Source: an uncultured Selenomonadales bacterium (lineage in GTDB: Bacteria > Bacillota > Negativicutes > Selenomonadales > Selenomonadaceae). Taken from it: a stretch of DNA of 22,061 nucleotides. The translations under genes and the position numbers were made by a program. Location: the NCBI GenBank assembly GCA_937901445.1, contig CALDHY010000058.1, positions 1 through 22,061 on the forward strand. Reading direction: 5' to 3'. The notes beneath the pieces were generated by a model. The model saw only the letters and a list, made by a program, of their open reading frames with translations, did no database searches and was not told the DNA's origin. Positions 1 to 8,100 of the stretch are shown in pieces (position 1 is the stretch's first letter; every line of letters begins with the position of its first letter).

Positions 1-17
1 TCTTTCTTTTAGGCGGC

Positions 18-43
18 TTTTCTTTCTTCTAAAGAAAGAAAAA
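18..43. repeat. Small A/T-rich inverted repeat at left edge
   Basis: A T/C-rich arm (18-28) is followed by its A/G-rich complement (31-43), giving a short hairpin of TTTCTTTCTT paired with AAGAAAGAAA. The bases before it (1-10) repeat the TCTTTCTTTT theme. The composition resembles the hairpin at 13815-13845 and the related sequence at 15558-15576, so this may be the edge of another copy of that dispersed family. The window starts inside it, so its full extent cannot be judged. Confidence 0.4.
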
Positions 44-57
44 CCGTGTTAAATATA

Positions 58-90
58 CAAAAAATTGCCGACAATTCAAAACTGCCGGCT
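58..90 (-). terminator. Rho-independent terminator of tRNA-Gln
   Basis: Read on the minus strand, a 7-bp stem GCCGGCA/TGTCGGC (83-89 with 67-73, one G-T wobble) closes a 9-nt loop and is followed by AATTTTTTG. It lies about 30 bases past the mature 3' end of the tRNA and is a good intrinsic terminator for that transcript. Confidence 0.75.
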
Positions 91-120
91 AATTCTATTT
101 CAACTAAAAATATTTTCAAA

Positions 121-197
121 TGGCAGGGGTAGCTGGACTCGAACCAACGAAATGCCAGATTCAGAGTCTGGTGCCTTACCAACTTGGCGATACCCCT
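121..197 (-). tRNA. tRNA-Gln (anticodon CUG)
   Basis: The minus strand folds as a complete cloverleaf. The acceptor stem AGGGGTA (197-191) pairs with TACCCCT (131-125), followed by discriminator G and a genomically encoded CCA (123-121). The D-arm is GCC/GGC, the anticodon arm is CCAGA-CTCTGAA-TCTGG, the variable loop has 6 nt, and the T-arm GTTGG/CCAGC encloses TTCGAGT. Loop positions 34-36 read CTG (plus-strand bases 162-164), so the tRNA decodes CAG as glutamine. The body closely resembles bacterial tRNA-Gln. It sits 45 bp downstream of the EAL gene on the same strand but has its own promoter and terminator. A genome with a CUG isoacceptor normally also has a UUG one, which would be elsewhere. 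Confidence 0.95.
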
Positions 198-209
198 ATA
201 ACGCCGCTA

Positions 210-238
210 ATACTAGCACTTGGAAAAAATTTTGTCAA
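210..238 (-). promoter_or_regulatory. Promoter of tRNA-Gln
   Basis: On the minus strand a consensus -35 TTGACA (238-233) is followed by a 17-bp spacer and TAGTAT (215-210), preceded by TGC, which gives an extended -10. The predicted start is near 203, only about 6 nt before the mature tRNA 5' end at 197. The -35 box lies just past the TAA stop (244-242) of the upstream EAL gene. Confidence 0.75.
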
Positions 239-241
239 CTT

Positions 242-1927
242 TTATTTTTTCAAACGCTTTTCAAAAACATCTTCCATTTCAGGATAACCGAAATAAAAAC
301 CTTGAATTTGGTCGACGCCGCATTCATCACGAACAAATAAATATTCGTCTTCCTGTTCGACGCCCTCAATTACAACTTCCATACCGATTGAATGACAAAG
401 TTTTATCGAATGCTTTAAAATATTTCTGTTAAATTCATTGTGCTTTAAATCTTCGACAAACATTCTGTCAATTTTTACAATATCGCACTTGAAATTTTTG
501 AGGAAGCCGATATTTGCAAAGCCGGTGCCGAAATCGTCAATCGCAATTTTAATCCCTAAATCATGGAAGGCGGCAAATTGTTTATTGACAAAATCCCAAT
601 CGTAAATATTATGACTTTCGGTAAGTTCAAAAACTAAAGTACTCGGATCTATTTGATGACGTGCAATACAATCTTCAACAAACGGGTAAAACATTCTTTC
701 TTCAAGTTGGTACAAAGAAATATTTATACTCATTTGGAAATTTGGCATGTACTTTTGCCACTTTTTCGCCACGATAACGGCGTTTTCAATAATCCAGTGC
801 CCGACAGGGATAATCATTCTGGATTTTTCAAGCATTGGAATAAATTGCATTGGCGCAACTATGCTGCCGTCATTGTCGTACCAGCGCAAAAGAGCCTCCG
901 CGCCCAAAAGTCTACCGTCTTTGGCGTCAACTTGCGGCTGAAAACAAAGGAAAAAATCTTCACAACCTCGCGCAATACAATTTTGCATTAAATTCTGCAT
1001 ACCAATATCATAACGCCAACGTTCATAAGGTTCCTTTTCAAAGAAAGAAATTTGGTCGCGTCCTTTTTGGCGGGCAAGTTCAAGCGCAACTTCAGCGTAA
1101 CGAGTTAAGGTTGTAATATCCTTTGCATCGTCAGGATAAAAAGCCGCGCCTGCCGACGCTGTACAGTAAATTGTATCTTCGACGTTGCGAATTTCGCGCA
1201 TACAAAGTTGAACGCTTGCAAAAATAATTTCGACTTCTTCCGGCATTGCATCCGGCATAAAAAGCCCAAAATTATAACCGTCCAACTTGTAAAGTTTAAT
1301 ATCCGGCGGCAAAACGTTTGTGATATTTTGCGCAATTTGACGAAGTGCACTGTCGCCGAATTTGTGCCCGTAAGTTTCGGTAATGACGTTGAAATTATCC
1401 AGCGAAATTATAATCACCGAGCCATGAGAATTTGGCGTGTCCAACTCTTTTTGTAAATCAGAGTAAAAGACACTGCGGCGCAAAAGTCCCGTGATATAAT
1501 CAGCGCGTGCAACTTCATCAAGTCTTTTAATTACGCCACACAAAATTTCGGGGCGTTCGCTAAATTCATCGCCGCCGACCGTCATACTCATATTGACCCA
1601 GCCATATTCGCCGTTACTGTGCAAGAGACGAAATTCACATTTGACAGACTTTCCCTTTTCTTCTGTCCAAATATCTTTCATCGCCTCTTCAAAAATTTCT
1701 CGGTCGTCGTGATATATGAACGGCATTATTAAATTGTTGAAGTCGTCAACTATATTCGAGGGAAAATCGAAGTCCTTCACGAAATTATCTGAAAGTAAAA
1801 TCATGTTGGAATTTAAATCGACGACAAAAAGATATTCCTCCGCTGAACTTTGCAACGCGCTAAAATACGCCGTTATTCGGTTAAGTGGAGAGTTTTCTCC
1901 GATATATGGAGCTTTGTTTTTACTCAT
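242..1927 (-). CDS. c-di-GMP phosphodiesterase: PAS, degenerate GGDEF, intact EAL
   Basis: A 561-residue soluble protein with no membrane segment. Residues about 25-135 look like a PAS sensor fold. Residues about 140-295 are a GGDEF-family domain whose active-site loop reads DGYNF (216-220) in place of GGDEF and has no RxxD inhibitory site, so it is unlikely to make c-di-GMP. Residues about 315-560 are an EAL domain with every key residue visible: E344-A-L, N402, E434 (ELTES), D464-D465 (DDFGTG), K485 (KID), E521 (EGVE) and Q542 (QG). It should therefore hydrolyse c-di-GMP to pGpG, probably tuned by the PAS and by GTP bound at the dead GGDEF domain. The ATG at 1927 has AAGGAAG 6 nt upstream. 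No convincing promoter was found in 1928-2079, so read-through from glyS is possible. The family is certain; the signal sensed is unknown. Confidence 0.93.
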   Translation of the reverse strand: MSKNKAPYIGENSPLNRITAYFSALQSSAEEYLFVVDLNSNMILLSDNFVKDFDFPSNIVDDFNNLIMPFIYHDDREIFEEAMKDIWTEEKGKSVKCEFRLLHSNGEYGWVNMSMTVGGDEFSERPEILCGVIKRLDEVARADYITGLLRRSVFYSDLQKELDTPNSHGSVIIISLDNFNVITETYGHKFGDSALRQIAQNITNVLPPDIKLYKLDGYNFGLFMPDAMPEEVEIIFASVQLCMREIRNVEDTIYCTASAGAAFYPDDAKDITTLTRYAEVALELARQKGRDQISFFEKEPYERWRYDIGMQNLMQNCIARGCEDFFLCFQPQVDAKDGRLLGAEALLRWYDNDGSIVAPMQFIPMLEKSRMIIPVGHWIIENAVIVAKKWQKYMPNFQMSINISLYQLEERMFYPFVEDCIARHQIDPSTLVFELTESHNIYDWDFVNKQFAAFHDLGIKIAIDDFGTGFANIGFLKNFKCDIVKIDRMFVEDLKHNEFNRNILKHSIKLCHSIGMEVVIEGVEQEDEYLFVRDECGVDQIQGFYFGYPEMEDVFEKRLKK

Positions 1928-2003
1928 GTATATCTTCCTTTTCAGTCTCCCACGTTTTCTTTAACTTTGCAATTCGACACTGCCGCTTAAAGTTCCTGCT
2001 TTT

Positions 2004-2084
2004 TTAAGGATTAAGGATTAAGGATTAAGGGTTAAGAATTTTTTTATTTCCTTAGTCCTTATTTCCTAGCCCTTAGCCCTTAAA
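2004..2084. repeat. Inverted array of heptanucleotide repeats behind glyS
   Basis: Five head-to-tail heptads (TTAAGGA three times, TTAAGGG, TTAAGAA; 2004-2038) are followed by an 11-nt A/T spacer and five heptads in the opposite sense (CCTTAGT, CCTTATT, TCCTAGC, CCTTAGC, CCTTAAA; 2050-2084). The two arms can fold into a roughly 35-bp imperfect hairpin. The glyS stop codon (2082-2080) is part of the last heptad. There is no U-run after the hairpin on either strand, so it is not a textbook terminator, though it may end or protect the glyS message. Related arrays lie at 13976-14032 and 21361-21381. Confidence 0.8.
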
Positions 2085-4140
2085 TAACAAGGCGGCTGAA
2101 GTTCGCAATTTCGGCAAGAAGATTATCAATCGATTTTAAAAGTGCAAGGCGATTATTCCTAATTTCCAAATTTTCGTCCATAACCATAACAGAATCAAAA
2201 AAGCCGTCAATAGGCGCGGAAAGTTTTTTCAATGCGTCAAGTGCGCCGTTAAAATCTTTTTTGGCGATAAGTTCACCGGCAACAACTTTCACGGCGTTAA
2301 AAGCTTGATACAATTTTTGCTCGGCTTCAACTTTTATCAAAGTTTCGTTAATTTCGGCTGAACCGGATTTTTTGGCAAGGTTGCCGACACGTACGAAAGA
2401 TTGAATATTTTTTACGGCGTCCGGCGTTTGCAAAAAGTTTTCAAGAGCCGCCGCCTTCAAAGTCAAAGTGTAAATATCATCAACATTTTCAATCACTGAA
2501 TCTACAACATCATAGCGCGTGGAATTCGACAGGAAATTTTTGACGCGCAGGCGCATAAATTCTGCAACGTCATTTTGCAATTTTTCACGCCCGACTTTAT
2601 CAGTAACTTTCAGTAAATCCATTGCAAGTTCAACAATCGCACTGATTGAAATTGCCCAATGTGCCTCTGTCAACATATTCACAACGCCCAATGCTTGACG
2701 CCGCAAGCCAAAGGGATCCTGCGAGCCGGTAGGGATTAAGCCCCTGCTGAAAGTTGCTACAAGGTTATCGATTTTATCAGCAAGGCTTAAAATTCTGCCT
2801 GCCGTAGTTTGCGGTTGAGAATCGCCGGCGGAACGCGGCATATAGTGTTCATCAATCGCCGTTGCAACTTCCAAATTTTCGCCGTCAAGTTTGGCGTATT
2901 CTCTGCCCATAACGCCTTGCAATTCGGTAAATTCGGTAACCATTCCCGTTACCAAATCTGCCTTTGAAAGTTCAGCGGCGCGTAAAACGTTTTTCTTGTC
3001 AGTTTCAGAAATTTTATCGCCGAGCAATTCACAAATTTTTTCTGAAAGTTTTACAAGGCGTTCAGTTTTTTCATAAACCGAGCCGAGACCTTCTTGAAAT
3101 ACAACCGTTTTAAGTTTTGCGCGGTGTTCGTCAAGAGTTTTTTTCCTGTCTTCATTGAAAAAGAATTGCGCGTCTTCAAGGCGGGCTTTTAAAACTCTTT
3201 CGTTGCCGTGCTGAACAATTTCAAGATAATCACTGCCGCCGTTGCGTACCGTGATAAAAATTGGCATTAATTTACATTCGGCAGTTTTTACGGGGAAATA
3301 TCTTTGATGATCGCGCATTGGGGTTATAACGGCTTCCGGCGGCAAGTTCAAATATTTAGTTTCAAAGTTGCCGCTTAAAGCTGTAGGATATTCGACAAGA
3401 TATAAAACTTCTTCCAAAAGTTCATCGGAAATTTCAGCCTTGCCGCCGCATTCCTGCGCGACTTTTTCAATTTGTTCAACAATCATTGCGCGGCGTTGGT
3501 TTTGGTCTGCAATTACAAAATGTTCTTCGCAGTCAAAAATATAATCGTCTGCAGAATCAATTTCAAAATTACCGTCGCTTAAAGTGCGGTGCCCGCGTGA
3601 AAGTTTGCCGCTCTTAACGTTTGCAACTTCAAAGGGGATAATTTCTTTGCCGTAAAGTGCAACAATCCAGCGTAACGGGCGAATGAATTTAAAATCTAAA
3701 TCGCCCCAATGCATATTGTTCGGAAAACTTAAATCACAAATAATTTTCGGCAGAAGCGTCTGTAAAATTTCGGTTGACGCCTTGCCTTTTTCGTGAATAA
3801 CGGCGTAAATGTAGCCGTCCTTTTGAATTAAATTTTCCGGATTAACTTTTTGCCCGCGCGCGAATCCTGCCGCCGCCTTTGTATAATTGCCCGCCGCGTC
3901 AAGTGCAATTTTGACTGAAGGTCCGCGCTTTTCTTCCTCAACGTCTGCTTGATTTTCGGCAACGTCTTTTACAAACAATGCAAGCCTGCGCGGCGTGCCG
4001 AATGTATAAATTTCGCCAAAACTTATTCTGGATTCAGTTAAATTTTTTTCGGCTAAGTCTTTCAACTGTGATAAAATTTGCGGCATTGCGTGCGCGGGAA
4101 TTTCTTCAGTGCCAATTTCCAAAAGTAAATTTCTTGACAT
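2080..4140 (-). CDS. glyS: Glycyl-tRNA synthetase beta subunit
   Basis: The 686-residue protein matches the usual length of bacterial GlyS (about 690). It opens with the family hallmark LLLEIGTEEIPAHAMP and contains further conserved blocks: GFARGQ, HWGDLDFKFIRPLRWIV, SRGHRTL, ITPMRDHQRYFPV, ARLEDAQFFFNED, the HD-like region ending in LADKIDNLVATF, and DPFGLRRQALG. The C-terminal part (about 580-686) corresponds to the DALR-like anticodon-binding domain. With GlyQ it forms the heterotetramer that charges tRNA-Gly in the cytoplasm; the beta subunit supplies tRNA recognition. Start ATG and the glyQ stop share one base (TAATG), with GGAGGTGA 7 nt before the ATG inside glyQ, so translation is coupled. 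No anomaly was seen in the protein. Confidence 0.97.
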   Translation of the reverse strand: MSRNLLLEIGTEEIPAHAMPQILSQLKDLAEKNLTESRISFGEIYTFGTPRRLALFVKDVAENQADVEEEKRGPSVKIALDAAGNYTKAAAGFARGQKVNPENLIQKDGYIYAVIHEKGKASTEILQTLLPKIICDLSFPNNMHWGDLDFKFIRPLRWIVALYGKEIIPFEVANVKSGKLSRGHRTLSDGNFEIDSADDYIFDCEEHFVIADQNQRRAMIVEQIEKVAQECGGKAEISDELLEEVLYLVEYPTALSGNFETKYLNLPPEAVITPMRDHQRYFPVKTAECKLMPIFITVRNGGSDYLEIVQHGNERVLKARLEDAQFFFNEDRKKTLDEHRAKLKTVVFQEGLGSVYEKTERLVKLSEKICELLGDKISETDKKNVLRAAELSKADLVTGMVTEFTELQGVMGREYAKLDGENLEVATAIDEHYMPRSAGDSQPQTTAGRILSLADKIDNLVATFSRGLIPTGSQDPFGLRRQALGVVNMLTEAHWAISISAIVELAMDLLKVTDKVGREKLQNDVAEFMRLRVKNFLSNSTRYDVVDSVIENVDDIYTLTLKAAALENFLQTPDAVKNIQSFVRVGNLAKKSGSAEINETLIKVEAEQKLYQAFNAVKVVAGELIAKKDFNGALDALKKLSAPIDGFFDSVMVMDENLEIRNNRLALLKSIDNLLAEIANFSRLVI

Positions 4141-5027
4141 TACGCGCTCACCTCCGAAATTTTTTTCAGCAAAGGATAACCCATTTTTTCACGTTGCTTT
4201 AAATATTCTTCAGCGCACATTCTTGCAAGTTTACGAACGCGCCCGATAAAAGCCGTGCGTTCACTAACAGAAATTGCGCCGCGTGCATCCAACAAATTAA
4301 AAGTATGTGAACACTTCAAAACATAATCGTAGGCGGGATGAACAAATCCCAATTTAATAACGCGCACTGCCTCCGCCTCATACTTTTCAAATAAATCAAA
4401 CAATAAATTTTCGTCCGAAATATCGAAGGCGTAACTGGATTGTTCAAATTCGTTTTGGTGGAAAACGTCGCCGTAAGTAATACCGTTGCCCCATTCCACG
4501 TCATAAACATTTTCAACGCCTTGAATGTACATTGCCAAACGTTCAAGCCCGTAAGTTATTTCAACGGCGGTCGGTTTAATATCTTGACTGCCTACTTGCT
4601 GAAAATATGTAAACTGCGTAATTTCCATACCGTCAAGCCACACTTCCCAGCCTAAGCCCCACGCGCCCAAAGTTGGAGACTCCCAGTTATCCTCGACAAA
4701 GCGTATATCGTGCTTTTCTTTTTCAAGCCCAATCGCCGCCAAACTTTCAAGGTACAATTCTTGAATATTATCCGGCGAAGGTTTCATAATCAGCTGTATT
4801 TGATGATGTTGGTACAGGCGGTTAGGGTTATCGCCGTAACGCCCGTCTGCAGGTCTGCGCGACGGTTCAATGTAAACAACGTTCCAATGCTCCGGTCCCA
4901 AAACGCGCAAAAATGTAAAAGGATTCATTGTACCTGCGCCTTTTTCCACGTCGTAAGGCTCGGCGATTATGCAACCTTTGTCAGCCCAAAATTTTTGCAA
5001 TTTAAATATCAAATCTTGATAAGTCAT
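4140..5027 (-). CDS. glyQ: Glycyl-tRNA synthetase alpha subunit
   Basis: The 295-residue protein is the catalytic class II aminoacyl-tRNA synthetase subunit (E. coli GlyQ has 303 residues). Very conserved blocks are visible: [91 protein letters not shown] and [14 protein letters not shown]. These contain the motif 2 and motif 3 regions that activate glycine with ATP. It is the first gene of the glyQ-glyS operon; the stop overlaps the glyS start by one base. ATG at 5027 is preceded by AAAGGAGG (5048-5041) at a rather long 13-nt spacing. The promoter lies at 5074-5102, so the leader is only about 40 nt. Confidence 0.97.
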   Translation of the reverse strand: MTYQDLIFKLQKFWADKGCIIAEPYDVEKGAGTMNPFTFLRVLGPEHWNVVYIEPSRRPADGRYGDNPNRLYQHHQIQLIMKPSPDNIQELYLESLAAIGLEKEKHDIRFVEDNWESPTLGAWGLGWEVWLDGMEITQFTYFQQVGSQDIKPTAVEITYGLERLAMYIQGVENVYDVEWGNGITYGDVFHQNEFEQSSYAFDISDENLLFDLFEKYEAEAVRVIKLGFVHPAYDYVLKCSHTFNLLDARGAISVSERTAFIGRVRKLARMCAEEYLKQREKMGYPLLKKISEVSA

Positions 5028-5073
5028 TTATATAAATCGACCTCCTTTGTCATATTAAAAAAAATTCCTGTAA

Positions 5074-5102
5074 ATTATATGGAATTGCCGCGCCCTTGTC
5101 AA
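5074..5102 (-). promoter_or_regulatory. Consensus sigma-A promoter of glyQS
   Basis: Read on the minus strand: TTGACA (5102-5097), 17-bp spacer, TATAAT (5079-5074), a perfect match to the housekeeping consensus. The start should fall near 5067, leaving a leader of about 40 nt that holds little besides the ribosome binding site. There is no room for a T-box leader, which glyQS operons of many Bacillota carry. Confidence 0.88.
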
Positions 5103-5115
5103 ACTGTGCGCAGTA

Positions 5116-5144
5116 TTGCCTGTATAAAAGATTTTCTATATTAT
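5116..5144 (+). promoter_or_regulatory. Probable promoter of the STAND ATPase gene
   Basis: TTGCCT (5116-5121), a 17-bp spacer and TATTAT (5139-5144) form a moderate sigma-A-like promoter. It is divergent from and adjacent to the glyQ promoter; the two -35 boxes are 13 bp apart. The predicted start is about 20 nt before the ATG at 5169, with AAAGGAG at 5153-5159 as ribosome binding site. Confidence 0.55.
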
Positions 5145-5168
5145 ATCAAATGAAAGGAGCTTGACGAT

Positions 5169-8100
5169 ATGGCAATTTTTAACAGGGATTTTATCGGCAG
5201 GGAAAATGAACTTCAAAATTTCAAGTCGAATTGTGAAAATCTGCGCGAGGGCGAAAGTAAAATTTTTTATTATACCGGCGTACCCGGAATTGGCAAAACT
5301 GCTTTTTTGAAAAATTTGTTGGAGCCTGCAAACAGAATCGGCGGCGTTGAATATGTTTACCACGATTTTGACAGTATCGTAAATATGAAGGGCGTACTTA
5401 AAAAAATGGCGCGGCGGCTTAGTGCGGCGGGCTTTGAATTTCCGCTCTTTGAAATGGGTTGCTACCTGTACGAAAAAAACACCGGCGAAAATACTTTTCC
5501 GCCAAAACAAAAATCTTTCCTTAGCGATTATCCCGGTATTTCAAATATTGTCGGTTTAACTTCGGCGGCTTTTACCGTTGCCGGGACGGCGGGCGCAATT
5601 CCAATAGCATTTGCGGCGGCAGATTTCGTTCAAAAAAATCAGCAAGATATTATTGATTGGCTTGATAAAATTTACGGCTGGTGCGTCAAAAATTTTGGAC
5701 TCAATGACGAAAAGGCGGCTTACCGCCAATATCTGCGCGACACTATAACTTTGCTTAAATCCAATGCTGAAAATGTTCAAGATGAAAACGAATTGGAAGA
5801 TAAACTGGTTGAACTTTTTGTACAAGATTTAAATTATTCGACGCTGAAAAATAATCGTCGCGCAGTTATAATTTTGGACAGCTACGAATTTTTGATTTTC
5901 AAAGGGCGCAAAACTAAAGAACACCCCGAGCCGGATTGGTGGCTGAAAGATGACGGCGTCGGGCTTTTGCAAGAAATTCAAAATGTCATTTGGGTTTTAG
6001 GCGGGCGTGACAAATTGAATTACCCTGAAGATTTAAATGCAAAAATTATTCGGCAGGAATTAAAGCCTTTCGACGGTACACTTTCACTGAAATTTTTACA
6101 GAATCGCGGCATTGAAAAAAATCCTGCGCTTTGTTATCAGCTTGCGAAATTGACGCGCGGTTATCCTTTGTACCTTGAACTTTGCGCCGAACAATACCGC
6201 TTGCTTAAAAATAAAGATAAATATCATGAGCCGCAAATTTCAGATTTTGCGCCGGAAAATGAAAATTTTCAAAGCCGCGTCGGAAAAATCGTAGTCAATC
6301 TGATTGAATGTATGGACGATACGGGAATTAGGGAAATGATAAAATATCTTTGCGCGCTTAAAAATTGGACGGACGAAATTGCATTCAGCGTAATTCCCGC
6401 CTTCAATGAAACGGCGTACAATCTGATTAAAAATTTTTCGTTCGTGCGGCTGGTTGACAAGGACGATAATTCAGCTGAAGATAATTTCAAATTTGATGAA
6501 ACTGTTCAGGAAATTTTAATTTTAAAGTACAAGCGCGAAAATAAATTTGTAATTCGTCATACCGTCAATCAAGCCAATAATTATTTTAAAAAATTTGAAT
6601 CGGCAAATTTTAGTTTATGGGCAGATATAATTGTAAGACTCACTGACAGCGCGGCGGAATTGCAGCGGCAGTACAAAAATAATTTTGCAAATGCAAGCGG
6701 CGTACAAAATTTTATTTCAGAAGAAATTGCAACTTCATTTTTCGGCAAGGTTAAAAAGATTTGCGCGCCGTCAAATTTACCCTACGCTTATTTTGAATTG
6801 GTACTTTCAAAAATTAAAAATTATCAGAAACGCCACAAGGAGGCGTTGGAATTGGCAGAATCTGCGCACAAAAAATTTCTTCAGCTTAACGCGCAGGATT
6901 TTATAATTGAGGCAATGCTTGTAACTGCTTTTACTTGGCGCAAACTCGGCGATGAGCAAAAATCTTTAGAAATGTATGAATCAGCAGTAAAGGCAAGCGA
7001 AAAATTTTTTTACAACGATGAATCAAAATTGATTGAGCCGCTGAAAAAATTGGCGGGTATAGTTCCTTCAAAAACGCGCAAAATTGAACTGCGCGAAAGA
7101 ATTTTGGGAATTTGCAAGCGAGTTTACGGCGCGGAAGCTGAAGAAACTTTAGACGCTATTGAAAATTTAGCCTTTTGGAATGAAAGTTTGAACAGCGATA
7201 GAAAAATTAACCTGCTTGAAAAAATTATTGAAATTCGCCAAAGAAAAAATGACTGCCAAAAACTTTTGAGCGCAATGAATTTTTTAAATCGTGAAATTGG
7301 AAGACTTGAAAACCCCGAGCGCAAAAAAATTCTGTATCAAAATTTACTGGAGTTGTACAGGGATATTTGCGGCGAAGACAGCTTGAAACTTGCGGCACCA
7401 ACTTTTAATTTGGCAAATACTTTTGAAGAATTGGGACCGGCTGAAGATGCCGTTGCAACCTGTCAAAAAATCCCGCCGCTTTATGAAAATGACGTTCAAA
7501 AGAAAATTTCAATCTTCGGCAAAAATTCCCGTGAAACACTTGACGCCGTCGAAGATTTATTGTACTGCCTCAACAAAATAAAAGAATACAGCGAAAATTT
7601 TAACCATCCGGAATTAAATTGCAGTAAAAAAATTTCTTATTGGCAAAATCAAAAGTTACAAATTATGCAGGGAATTTTGGAAAATATTCCGGCTGAATCG
7701 ATTGACGAACGCCTTAAACTTATGAAAGAAATTTTTGACGCTGCGGACGACGAAGATAAAAAAATTGAAATTCAAACTCAAATAATAAATTTGATTGAAG
7801 AAAAAATTAACCTGCTTAAGAAAAATTCTGACGACGCCCCGCGCCTGATTGAAATGCTGGAAAATCTTGCAAGTCATTACTACGATACAGATAATTATTC
7901 AAAGTTGTTTGAAGTGCGCCGTGAAATGTTTGAAATTATCACCAAAAAGCTTGACGAAAATTTTAATTTGGAACTCGCGCAGAAATTTTCAGATATGGCA
8001 GACGCAACTTTCATTGAGTTTAATTTTTTTGGACGAGAAATCTTTGATTCAACTCAAAGGGCGAAATTTTTGCGCAAACAATCAGCCGTGCTTGAAAAAA

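Noticed and set aside
1562..1576. The string GGDEF in the translated EAL protein (residues 118-122)
   Set aside because: It lies at the end of the PAS domain, before the GGDEF fold begins. The true active-site position reads DGYNF, so it is a coincidence and no sign of cyclase activity.
2004..2084. Heptad array as CRISPR, telomere-like or phage att sequence
   Set aside because: Units are 7 bp without spacers, occur in several intergenic places and lie next to housekeeping genes with no integrase or cas gene.
2004..2084. Heptad hairpin as a standard intrinsic terminator
   Set aside because: No U-run follows the stem on either strand. A role in 3'-end formation is possible but not shown by the sequence.
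4710..5153. 147-codon open frame on the plus strand over glyQ
   Set aside because: It is antisense to the very conserved glyQ, has no ribosome binding site and its translation resembles nothing; a shadow frame.
5028..5168. T-box riboswitch upstream of glyQ
   Set aside because: Only about 40 nt of leader exist downstream of the consensus promoter, and no specifier or antiterminator elements are visible.
5136..5510. 124-codon open frame on the minus strand over the start of the STAND gene
   Set aside because: Antisense to the Walker A region, composition typical of a complementary-strand shadow, no promoter or ribosome binding site.
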